From Pseudonocardia benzenivorans CB1190 (lineage in GTDB: Bacteria; Actinomycetota; Actinomycetes; Mycobacteriales; Pseudonocardiaceae): a DNA stretch of 64,000 nt. Under the pieces are notes generated by a model. That model saw only the letters and a list, made by a program, of their open reading frames with translations. It was not told where the DNA came from and did no database searches. The position numbers and the translations under genes were made by a program. The stretch is from assembly GCF_000196675.2 (NCBI RefSeq), contig NC_015312.1, positions 1,364,001 to 1,428,000 of the forward strand, written 5' to 3'. Below are positions 32,773 through 40,278 of this stretch, piece by piece. How positions within the stretch are numbered: the stretch's first letter is position 1; each line of letters opens with the position of its first letter.

Positions 32773-33680
32773 AGTTCCGCACCGATCCGGCGCGGATCCG
32801 GGGATCGATCGCGCCGGTGGTCACCCCGTTCACCGCGGACGGAGCCGTCGACACCGAGTCCCTGCGGGGCCTGATCCGCTGGCAGCTCGACCAGGGTTCG
32901 CACGGCATCTCGATCGGCGGCTCCACCGGCGAGCCCGCCGCACAGACGGCGGCGGAACGGATCGCCGCGATCCGGATCACCGCCGAGGAGGTTGCCGACG
33001 CCGTCCCGTTCCTGCCCGGCACCGGGTCGGCCAAGCTCGACGAGACCCTCGAGATCACCGCCGCGGCGCGGGAGGCGGGCGCGGACGCCGCACTGGTCAT
33101 CACGCCGTACTACGCCCGGCCCACGCAGGACGGCCTGGTGCACTGGTACTCCACGGTGGCCGGCGAGTTCCCGGACCTGCCGATCGTCGTCTACAACGTG
33201 CCGTCCCGGACCGCGGTGGACATCGCACCCGAGACCGTGGCGCGACTGTTCCGCGAGCACGACAACATCGTCGGGATCAAGGAGACGACGAAGGACTTCG
33301 AGCACTTCTCCCGCGTGCTGCAGCTGTGCGGGCGGGACCTGCTCGTGTGGTCCGGGATCGAGCTCCTCGGCATACCGCTGCTCGCGCTGGGTGGCGTGGG
33401 GTTCATCAGCGCCGTCGCCAACCTCGCCCCGGCCGTCGTCGCGCGGATGTACGAGGCGTGGGAGGCCGGCGACCACGAGCAGGCCCGCGAGCTGCACTAC
33501 GCCCTGCACCCGCTGGTCGACCTGCTGTTCGTCGAGACCAACCCGGCACCGGCCAAATGGGCACTCCACCAGCAGGGGCGGATCTCGTCGTCGCACGTCC
33601 GCGAACCGTTGCTGCCGCTGACCGCGGCGGGGCAGGAGCGCGTCCGCGCGCTGCTCGAGCAGGGCTCCGCCCTGCTGTGA
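32769..33680 (+). CDS. Dihydrodipicolinate synthase (DapA)-family lyase
   Basis: This 303-residue class I aldolase-type enzyme has the Schiff-base Lys171 in GIKETTKD and the catalytic Tyr142 in YNVPSRT, plus the GSTGE phosphate/carboxyl loop. It catalyses pyruvate-dependent aldol addition or cleavage; in catabolic operons, cleavage to pyruvate is common. GTG start overlaps the preceding stop. It is not likely to be the biosynthetic dapA, given the operon. Confidence 0.88.
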   Translation: MKFRTDPARIRGSIAPVVTPFTADGAVDTESLRGLIRWQLDQGSHGISIGGSTGEPAAQTAAERIAAIRITAEEVADAVPFLPGTGSAKLDETLEITAAAREAGADAALVITPYYARPTQDGLVHWYSTVAGEFPDLPIVVYNVPSRTAVDIAPETVARLFREHDNIVGIKETTKDFEHFSRVLQLCGRDLLVWSGIELLGIPLLALGGVGFISAVANLAPAVVARMYEAWEAGDHEQARELHYALHPLVDLLFVETNPAPAKWALHQQGRISSSHVREPLLPLTAAGQERVRALLEQGSALL

Positions 33681-33749
33681 CGACCTCCGGGCGGCGCGTC
33701 GCTCCCGGCGAGCTGCCGTGACGGTCAAGAACAAGGAGGGACAACCCGC

Positions 33750-34874
33750 ATGACGACGTTCCAGAACCTCATGCTCGACGTCAGCGGCGCCGCCGCCCCG
33801 GCCCCGGCCCCCTGGCGCCCGATCAAGATCACCCGCGCGGAGATCGACGCCGAGATCGACCGGCTCTCGGCCGCCCCGGCCCCGGCCAACGGGCGCCGCG
33901 CCAGCCGCATCGTGCACCCGTCCGCCGTCGCGCCCGGTCTCGGCTTCGCCCCCGGCGTCTCGGTGACGATCGAGGTGCTCGATCCGGGGGAGCGGACCGC
34001 CCCGATGCGGGAGAACGCGCACCGCGTGGAGATCGGGATCCGCGGCAGCGGGCGGATCTCGGTGCAGGGCCGCGACGTCCGTGAGATCGACCTCGCCCGC
34101 CTCGACGTCGCGAACATCCCCGCCATGCAGGGGTTCGTCTTCCGCAACACCGGCGACGAGGTGTGGGCCCGGCTGTCGTACTCCAACGCCCCGCTGCTGG
34201 AGAAGCTCACCGCGCACTACGCCGAGGACCTGCCCGAGGGCTGGGAACCGCGCCGTCGAACAGCAGGGCCCCGCAGCACCGAGGCCCCGGCGGCGTACAC
34301 CCGCGGGACCGCCCCCGACCACGCCATCGGCACCGACGGCGCCCGGCTGCGCGGCTACGAGTTCCTCGTGGACATCGAGGTCGTGGAGTCCCTGGCGCTG
34401 CACTGGCCGTGGGAGGAGGTCCGTCGTCACCTCTCGCGGACCGCGGGCGACGGCGGCCGCACCATCATGGCGCTCTACAACCCGGCCACCCGGCGCAGAC
34501 AGGGCGCGACGCACAACTTCTTCGTCACCGCCTCCTACCTGCCGCCCGGGTCCGGGCAGCGCCCCCGCGGGCGCGGCCACAAGCACACCTCCGTCGCGAT
34601 CAACTACCACTTCGCCGGCCACGGCGAGAGCGAGGTCGACGGCGAGACCCTCACGTGGGAGGAGGGCGACCTGCTGCTCTCCGCACCGTCCTGGCTCGAG
34701 CACGCGCACTACCAGGGCGCCGAGGGCCTGGGCGCCTTCACCGTGCAGGACCACCCGCTGCACATCGGCATGGAGTCGCTGGTGTGGCAGGAGGAGATGG
34801 ACGGCCCCGTGCTGACCCTCGGCTCCGAGGACGGTCAGACCGGCTACGTCGGCCCGCGCGAGGCCGGGAGCTAG
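33750..34874 (+). CDS. Double-cupin protein, gentisate 1,2-dioxygenase-like
   Basis: This 374-residue protein has two cupin domains. The first runs around residues 60-140 and the second, with GHKHTSVAINYHFAGHG and WLEHAHY, around 275-330 and should bind Fe(II). The layout is that of gentisate/salicylate ring-cleavage dioxygenases. AAGGAGGG precedes the ATG. Last gene of the operon; its TAG shares CTAG with the stop of the convergent LysR gene. A Pro/Ala-rich N-terminal segment is unusual. Confidence 0.82.
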   Translation: MTTFQNLMLDVSGAAAPAPAPWRPIKITRAEIDAEIDRLSAAPAPANGRRASRIVHPSAVAPGLGFAPGVSVTIEVLDPGERTAPMRENAHRVEIGIRGSGRISVQGRDVREIDLARLDVANIPAMQGFVFRNTGDEVWARLSYSNAPLLEKLTAHYAEDLPEGWEPRRRTAGPRSTEAPAAYTRGTAPDHAIGTDGARLRGYEFLVDIEVVESLALHWPWEEVRRHLSRTAGDGGRTIMALYNPATRRRQGATHNFFVTASYLPPGSGQRPRGRGHKHTSVAINYHFAGHGESEVDGETLTWEEGDLLLSAPSWLEHAHYQGAEGLGAFTVQDHPLHIGMESLVWQEEMDGPVLTLGSEDGQTGYVGPREAGS

Positions 34875-35782
34875 GAACGAGCCCGGCCCAGCTCGCGCAG
34901 GGCCTCGACGGCGGCTGCCTGCAGCGGGGAGAAGTACTTGGCCTCGCGGTGGTACAGGCCGATGCCCTCGACGAGGTGCGCGTCGCTGATCTCCACGGCG
35001 CGCACCCGTCCGGCCTCGACGTCCCTGCGGAGCATGTAGCCCATCGCGAGCGCGACCCAGCCGTTCGCGGAGACGGCCTCGATGATCGCCTCGGCGTGGC
35101 CGAGCCGGATCACCGGCGTCGGCAGCGCGGTGCCGTGGCGGCGCAGCTGGTCCTGGACCATGCGGTGGAACGAGACGCCGGAGGGCACGCCCACGAGCGG
35201 GAGGTCGTGCAGCTGCGCGAGGGTGATCGAGTCGCCGTCGGGCGGGCCGTGCGGGCTCGCGCACAGCACCATCGGCTCCTCCCACAGCTTCTCGCCGATC
35301 AGGTCCTCCGGCACCTCGCTGTCCACCCAGCTCGTCACCGCGAAGTCGATGGTGCCGCGCTGCGCGGCCCGCAGCGCGACCTCCGGCTCCCCGATCTGCA
35401 CGGTGATGTCGGCGCCGGTGCGCTCGGCGCGCAGGGCGGTCATCACCGGCGGGAGCAGGTAGGTGCCGATCGCCATGCTCGCGGCCACGACCAGCGAGCC
35501 CGCCGTACCGGCGACGAGATCGTCGACGTCGCGCTGGACCTGGGCGCTGCTCGCCAGCACCTCCTTGGCCCAGCGGTACACCCGTTCCCCGGCCTCGGTG
35601 AGCACCAGCGACACCCCGGACCGCACCACCAGGGTGGCGCCGAGTGCCTTCTCCAGCGACCGCAGCTGACCGGACACGCTCGGCTGTGCCACCCGCAGCT
35701 GTTCCGCGGCCCGGGTCACCCCTCCGGCGTCGACGACCAGGCAGAACACGGACAGCCGCCGTAGCGTCACCCCGTCGTCCAT
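34871..35782 (-). CDS. LysR-family transcriptional regulator
   Basis: This 303-residue protein has the LysR N-terminal HTH (GGVTRAAEQLRVAQPSVSGQLRSLE) and a substrate-binding domain that begins near residue 90. It resembles CatR/CbbR-like regulators that sense aromatic intermediates. It is convergent with the cupin gene, so it may act on the operon promoter near 29850 from a distance or on the epimerase gene. The stop overlaps that of the cupin gene in CTAG. Confidence 0.9.
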   Translation of the reverse strand: MDDGVTLRRLSVFCLVVDAGGVTRAAEQLRVAQPSVSGQLRSLEKALGATLVVRSGVSLVLTEAGERVYRWAKEVLASSAQVQRDVDDLVAGTAGSLVVAASMAIGTYLLPPVMTALRAERTGADITVQIGEPEVALRAAQRGTIDFAVTSWVDSEVPEDLIGEKLWEEPMVLCASPHGPPDGDSITLAQLHDLPLVGVPSGVSFHRMVQDQLRRHGTALPTPVIRLGHAEAIIEAVSANGWVALAMGYMLRRDVEAGRVRAVEISDAHLVEGIGLYHREAKYFSPLQAAAVEALRELGRARS

Positions 35783-35824
35783 GAGAGCGATCCTATGAGC
35801 CGGCCGATCCCGACCGGTGCTCGT

Positions 35825-36760
35825 TCAGGCGTAGTAGTGGCCGTCCTCGAGGTCGGCGACGAGGGTCGGGCCGGTCGGCTTCCAGTCCACCAGCGCGCAG
35901 GTGAGCTCCGCCGAGGCCGGGCCGTCGGTGCTCCAGAATCCACCGAGCCACCCGACGTGGTCGTGCACCTCGTCGGCGGTGACGGAGACGGCCGGAACGC
36001 CCAGGTGATCGGCGACGACCTCGGCCACCGCGCGGATCGGCACACCCTCCTCGCCGACGGCGTGCAGCACCGACCCCGCGGGTGCGGACTCGAGCGCGAG
36101 GCGGAACAGGCGCGCGGCGTCGTCGCGGTGCACGGCAGGCCATCGGTTGGCGCCGTCCCCGACATAGGCGGCGGCACCCTTCTCGCGGGCGAACCCGACC
36201 GCCGTGGCGATCAACCCGTTGTCACCGTTGCCGTGCGTGGCCGGAGGGAGGCGGACGACCGACGAGCGAACCCCGCGGTCGGCGAGGGCGAGCGCGTAGT
36301 GGGCGGTCGCGATCCGCCCGGCGCCACCACTGATCGGCGAGGTGCCGTCGCCGGTGTCCGGCACGAGACCGTCGCGTTCGGTGGCGACCACCCCGGGTGC
36401 GAGCCCGAGCACCCCGAGGATTCCGGAGGCGATGACGAGCGGGTTGCCGGTACCGGCGAGCACCTCGCCGAACACCTCGACGACCGCGCGGTCGGTCGCG
36501 CTCGCACCGGCGTAGTCGCCCGCGAAGGCGATGTCGTGCTTGAACCCGAGGTGGACGACGCCGTCGGCCGCCGCGGCGCCCTCGCGCAGGACGTCCAGAT
36601 CATCGAGCGACCCCGCGAGCACCGCGGCGCCCGCGGCGCGCAGCGCGTCGGCCGCCGTGGTCGAGCGGGCCAGTCCGGTGACCTGGTGGCCGGCGGCGAG
36701 GAGGTCGGGGACGAGGCCGCGCCCCACCCAACCCGACCCGCCGGTGACGAACACGTGCAT
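35825..36760 (-). CDS. NAD-dependent epimerase/dehydratase (extended SDR)
   Basis: This 311-residue protein starts with the Rossmann motif FVTGGSGWVGRGL. The catalytic YxxxK is present as a modified HYALALADR stretch (Tyr but no Lys at +4), as seen in atypical SDRs that act as NAD(P)H reductases. The ATG at 36760 follows GGAGGG. It is divergent from a TetR gene and probably repressed by it. Confidence 0.82.
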   Translation of the reverse strand: MHVFVTGGSGWVGRGLVPDLLAAGHQVTGLARSTTAADALRAAGAAVLAGSLDDLDVLREGAAAADGVVHLGFKHDIAFAGDYAGASATDRAVVEVFGEVLAGTGNPLVIASGILGVLGLAPGVVATERDGLVPDTGDGTSPISGGAGRIATAHYALALADRGVRSSVVRLPPATHGNGDNGLIATAVGFAREKGAAAYVGDGANRWPAVHRDDAARLFRLALESAPAGSVLHAVGEEGVPIRAVAEVVADHLGVPAVSVTADEVHDHVGWLGGFWSTDGPASAELTCALVDWKPTGPTLVADLEDGHYYA

Positions 36761-36836
36761 GGAACCCTCCGTACGTCGCGCGCTATTCTTTAAACGTTCG
36801 TACCAGAAATTTGCGACGACCGACAAGGAGGCGGTG

Positions 36837-37409
36837 ATGGCAGGGCGGCCCGTCGATCATCGGCGGCGGCTCGAGCTGCTCGACGCGGTCGTCGACTACG
36901 CGGTCGAGAACGGCTTCTCGGAGCTGTCCTGGCGGCCCGTCGCGGCGGCACTGGACGTCTCGACGAACACGCTCGTGCACCACTTCGGGTCGAAGGAGCA
37001 CCTGCTCGTCGCCATCCTCGGCCGGCTGCGGGAGCGCATCCTGGCGGCGACGGCCGAGCTGCTCGGTGCGCAGCACGACCTCGCGGCGGCCGCCCGGGCG
37101 GCGTGGGAGCAGACCTCGCAGCCGGCACGAGCCGCGGAGTTCCGGCTCTTCTTCGCGGTCTACGGGCGCGCGCTGCAGGCGCCGGAGCAGTTCGCCGACT
37201 TCCTCGACCGGGTGGTGGCCGACTGGATGGCCGCGCTCCGTGCCGCCCAGGGCCCGGACGTCGCCCCGGCCGTCGCGGACCGGGAGGCGACGTTGGTGAT
37301 CGCGACGCTCCGTGGCCTGCTGCTCGACCTGCTCACCACCGGCGACCGGGCGCGGGTCGAGGGTGCGGCGGACCGGTTCCTCGCCACGCTCGCCCGTCCC
37401 GAGGACTGA
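36837..37409 (+). CDS. TetR-family transcriptional regulator
   Basis: This 190-residue regulator has an N-terminal HTH (LSWRPVAAALDVSTNTLVHHFGSKEHLL) and a ligand-binding helical domain. AAGGAGG precedes the ATG. It is divergent from the epimerase gene across 76 bases that contain an AT-rich stretch (TTTAAACGTTCGTA, 36789-36802), the likely operator. It probably represses the epimerase and itself. Confidence 0.88.
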   Translation: MAGRPVDHRRRLELLDAVVDYAVENGFSELSWRPVAAALDVSTNTLVHHFGSKEHLLVAILGRLRERILAATAELLGAQHDLAAAARAAWEQTSQPARAAEFRLFFAVYGRALQAPEQFADFLDRVVADWMAALRAAQGPDVAPAVADREATLVIATLRGLLLDLLTTGDRARVEGAADRFLATLARPED

Positions 37410-37430
37410 GCCCGAGGACCGAGCCGCACA

Positions 37431-37458
37431 TTGCATCCAATCTGGCGGTATTGCATGC
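37431..37458 (+). promoter_or_regulatory. TTGCATCC/TTGCATGC repeat before the gamma-glutamyltransferase gene
   Basis: TTGCATCC at 37431 is followed 20 bases later by TTGCATGC, immediately before the GTG at 37466. A TGCATCC...GGATGCA pair also precedes the GntR gene at 39345. The shared word suggests that this GntR protein controls both. Confidence 0.45.
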
Positions 37459-37465
37459 TATCGAC

Positions 37466-39262
37466 GTGCCTCCCTTCGCGCCGCCACCGGCCGACACGAC
37501 CCGACCCACGCTGAGCGGTTCGTTCGGCATGGCGGCCTCGACCCACTGGTTGGCCAGCGGGACGGCGCAGTCGGTGCTGGAGCGCGGGGGCAACGCCTTC
37601 GACGCTGCGGTCGCCGCGGCCTTCGTCCTGCACGTGGTGGAGCCGCACCTGAACGGGCCCGGCGGCGACCTGGTCGCCCTCGTCGCCCCGGCCGACGGCG
37701 CCGTCCGCGTGGTCAACGGTCAGGGCCCCGCACCGGCGGGGGCGACGCCCGAGCACTTCCGGGAGCAGGGGCTCGACGAGGTCCCGGGCTCGGGGGCCCT
37801 GGCCGCGGCCGTCCCGGGTGCGGTGGTGGCGTGGTTGGAGGTCCTGCTCGAACACGGGACGTGGCCGCTGGCCGACGTCCTCGACTACGCCATCCACTAC
37901 GCCGAACGCGGGTTCCCGGCCGCCCCGCAGCTCTGCGCGGTGATCGCCGCGATGACCCGGCACTTCGTCGACCACTGGCCGACGTCGGCCGCGCAGTGGC
38001 TGGTCGACGGTACGGCGCCGACGCCGGGGCAGACCTTGCGGAACCCGGCCTACGCGGCGACGTTGCGCCGCCTGGTGGCCGAGTCGACGCAGGCAGGGCC
38101 GTCGCGCACGGCGGGCATCCGGGAGGCCCTGCGGACCTGGCGGTCGGGATTCGTCGCCGCGGCGTTGGCCCGCTCCGTCGAGCGCCCGCACCGGCATTCG
38201 TCGGGCACCGACCACGCAGGGGTCCTCACCGCCGACGACCTCGCGGCGTACCGGCCCCGCTACGAGGTGCCGACGCGGCTGACGTTCCGCGGCGTGACCG
38301 TCGCGAAGCCCGGGTTCTGGTCCCAGGGCCCCGTCCTGCTGCAGACCCTCGCGATCCTCGACCAGTTCGACGACGCCCGCCTCGACCCGTCGACGGCGCT
38401 CGGCGCGCACACCGTCCTCGAGGCCCTCAAGCTCGCGCTGGCCGACCGCGACTGCTACTACGGCGACCACGACGACGCGGCCGGCCTCGCCGCGCTGTTG
38501 TCCCCGGACTACGCGCGGGAGCGGGCGGCGGCCATCACCGACAGCGCGTCGTCGGAGTACCGGCCGGGCCGGCCGCCCGGGCTGGAGCCGTGCCTGCCGC
38601 CGTTGCGGGAGAAGGAGTCCGTTCGCGGGTCGGAGGGGGTCGGCGAGCCGACGGTGTCGCGCACCGGCGTCACCCGCGGCGACACGTGCCACGTCGACGT
38701 GGTGGACCGGTGGGGCAACCTGGTGTCGGCCACCCCGTCGGGAGGGTGGCTGCAGTCCTCCCCGGCCGTCCCCGAGCTGGGGTTCTGCCTCGGGACCCGG
38801 CTGCAGATGACATGGCTGAGCCCGGACAGCCCGTCCGGGCTGCGGCCGGGTCGTCTGCCGCGCACCACGTTGAGCCCGACGATGCTCCTCGACGGCGACC
38901 GGCCCGTCGCGGCGCTCGGCACCCCCGGCGGTGACCAGCAGGACCAGTGGCAGCTGCTGTATCTCCTGCGCACCATCGTCGGCGGCTACCAGCCGCAGCA
39001 GGCGATCGACGCGCCGGCGTTCCACACCGTGGCCGCGGTGAGCAGCTTCTGGCCGCGGATCTGGACGCCCGGCGGCGCCGTCGTCGAACGGCGGCTGGGT
39101 GCCGACGTCATCGAGGAGCTGGTCCGGCGCGGACACCGCGTCACCGTCTCCGACGACTGGAGCCTCGGCAGGCTCTCCACGGTGACCCGGGACCCCGGCA
39201 GCGGGTCGCTGTCCGCGGCGGCGAACTCGCGCGGTGCGCAGGGGTACGCCGTCGGGCGCTGA
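37466..39262 (+). CDS. Gamma-glutamyltransferase family protein (Ntn hydrolase)
   Basis: This 598-residue protein belongs to the GGT family, which transfers or hydrolyses gamma-glutamyl or related acyl groups and self-cleaves before a catalytic Thr. Thr407 in GDTCHVDVVDRWGN is the expected nucleophile. The N-terminal GNAFDAAVAAAFVLHVVEP and the glycine motif GTPGGDQQ are present. There is no signal peptide, so it is cytoplasmic. The GTG has no clear ribosome site. It is followed by a GntR gene. Confidence 0.86.
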   Translation: MPPFAPPPADTTRPTLSGSFGMAASTHWLASGTAQSVLERGGNAFDAAVAAAFVLHVVEPHLNGPGGDLVALVAPADGAVRVVNGQGPAPAGATPEHFREQGLDEVPGSGALAAAVPGAVVAWLEVLLEHGTWPLADVLDYAIHYAERGFPAAPQLCAVIAAMTRHFVDHWPTSAAQWLVDGTAPTPGQTLRNPAYAATLRRLVAESTQAGPSRTAGIREALRTWRSGFVAAALARSVERPHRHSSGTDHAGVLTADDLAAYRPRYEVPTRLTFRGVTVAKPGFWSQGPVLLQTLAILDQFDDARLDPSTALGAHTVLEALKLALADRDCYYGDHDDAAGLAALLSPDYARERAAAITDSASSEYRPGRPPGLEPCLPPLREKESVRGSEGVGEPTVSRTGVTRGDTCHVDVVDRWGNLVSATPSGGWLQSSPAVPELGFCLGTRLQMTWLSPDSPSGLRPGRLPRTTLSPTMLLDGDRPVAALGTPGGDQQDQWQLLYLLRTIVGGYQPQQAIDAPAFHTVAAVSSFWPRIWTPGGAVVERRLGADVIEELVRRGHRVTVSDDWSLGRLSTVTRDPGSGSLSAAANSRGAQGYAVGR

Positions 39263-39269
39263 CGCGACG

Positions 39270-39298
39270 TGCATCCAGTTCGGTCCGACGGGGATGCA
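39270..39298. promoter_or_regulatory. Inverted repeat before the GntR gene
   Basis: TGCATCC at 39270-39276 and GGATGCA at 39292-39298 form a perfect 7-bp inverted repeat around 15 bases, 47 bases before the GntR start. Likely an autoregulatory operator; related words precede the GGT gene. Confidence 0.5.
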
Positions 39299-39344
39299 AC
39301 CCTGTTACCGTCGGGCCGCCGTCCCCGAGCGAGCAGGGGTGCCC

Positions 39345-40133
39345 ATGTCCGGCGACACCGCTGAGATCGACGCCGCGCGCGGTCGCGCGGGCGAGATCGA
39401 CGCCGCCCGCGGTCGCGCGGGCGAGAACGACGCCGCCCGCGGTCGCGCGGGCGAGATCGTCGAGGCCCTGCAGCGTCGGATCCTGATGGGTGAGGTCCCT
39501 GTCGGTTCCTGGTTGCGCCACGAGGCGCTGGCCGCGGAGTTCGGCACCAGCCGGACGCCGGTACGCGAGGCGCTGCGCATCCTCGACGCGCAGGGCGTCG
39601 TCACGATCGTCCGCAACCGCGGAGCGCGGGTGGACGGGCACTCCGGCCGGGACCTGCGTGAGCTCGGCGAGGTCCGCGCCGAGCTGGAGGGGTTCGCGGC
39701 CCAGCTGGCCGCCGAGCGTATCGACGACGCCCAGCTCGAGCGCCTCCGCGGAGCCTGGCACGGTTTCCGCCGCGCGATCGAGGAGTTCGTGGACCTGCCC
39801 GCGGCCGAACGCACGGTGCGGACGGCGCCCGCGTGGGTCGAGGCGAACGGCCGTTTCCACGTGCTCGTCGCGGAGGCGTCGGGCAACCGGCAGCTCGCGC
39901 ACACCATCGCCGACATCCACCGGCGGCTGCCGCAGAACATCTCCTTCGCCGCCTATGCGGGGCGGGTGCGGCTGCTGAGGCGCAACCTCGCCGAGCACGA
40001 CGAGATCACCGACGCCATCGCCAGGGGCGACGGGGTGTCCGCGCGCGCCGCGATGACCGCGCACATCCGCAACGCCGTGGAGGCGACGAGCCGCTGGGCC
40101 GAGGACAACGGTCTCGTCCGCGAACGATACTGA
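39345..40133 (+). CDS. FCD-type GntR-family regulator with N-terminal repeats
   Basis: This 262-residue protein has a GntR winged helix (LRHEALAAEFGTSRTPVREALRIL) and an FCD effector domain with His-rich metal-site features (FHVLVAEASGN, then NLAEHDEI). Ahead of the HTH lies an unusual N-terminus of three 10-residue repeats. Another FCD regulator pair occurs at 46209 and 58689, but this protein is less related to them. It is probably the regulator of the gamma-glutamyltransferase gene. Confidence 0.88.
   Translation: MSGDTAEIDAARGRAGEIDAARGRAGENDAARGRAGEIVEALQRRILMGEVPVGSWLRHEALAAEFGTSRTPVREALRILDAQGVVTIVRNRGARVDGHSGRDLRELGEVRAELEGFAAQLAAERIDDAQLERLRGAWHGFRRAIEEFVDLPAAERTVRTAPAWVEANGRFHVLVAEASGNRQLAHTIADIHRRLPQNISFAAYAGRVRLLRRNLAEHDEITDAIARGDGVSARAAMTAHIRNAVEATSRWAEDNGLVRERY
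39363..39452 (+). repeat. Three 30-bp tandem repeats coding for a 10-residue unit
   Basis: Three consecutive 30-base units encode EIDAARGRAG, EIDAARGRAG and ENDAARGRAG. They differ by one to two bases, so the expansion is recent. Reading frame is kept, giving a charged helical extension. Confidence 0.85.
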
Positions 40134-40145
40134 CGCGGTAAAATG

Positions 40146-40185
40146 GGATCCATACTTGACGATTTCGTATCCTGAAACGTAGGCT
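40146..40185 (+). promoter_or_regulatory. GGATCC-box regulated promoter of the ligase-dehydrogenase operon
   Basis: GGATCC at 40146 precedes TTGACG (-35, 40156-40161); a second box GTATCC starts at 40167, exactly 21 bases after the first; TAGGCT (-10) is at 40180-40185 with an 18-base spacer. The same architecture occurs at 47058, 56593 and (minus strand) 62565. A GntR dimer on each box would cover the core promoter. Confidence 0.7.
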
Positions 40186-40278
40186 CGCTCAGGACCGGCG
40201 CGGGCGCCGTTCGGCGACGTGGGTGCGGTGCGTCGCGCCCGACGGTCTCCTCGGCAGCGCGGCGGAAGGAGTCGACGG

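Noticed and set aside
32640..35285. 881-codon minus-strand frame across the OCD, DapA and cupin genes
   Set aside because: Antisense shadow of three certain genes that are linked by stop-start overlaps on the plus strand.
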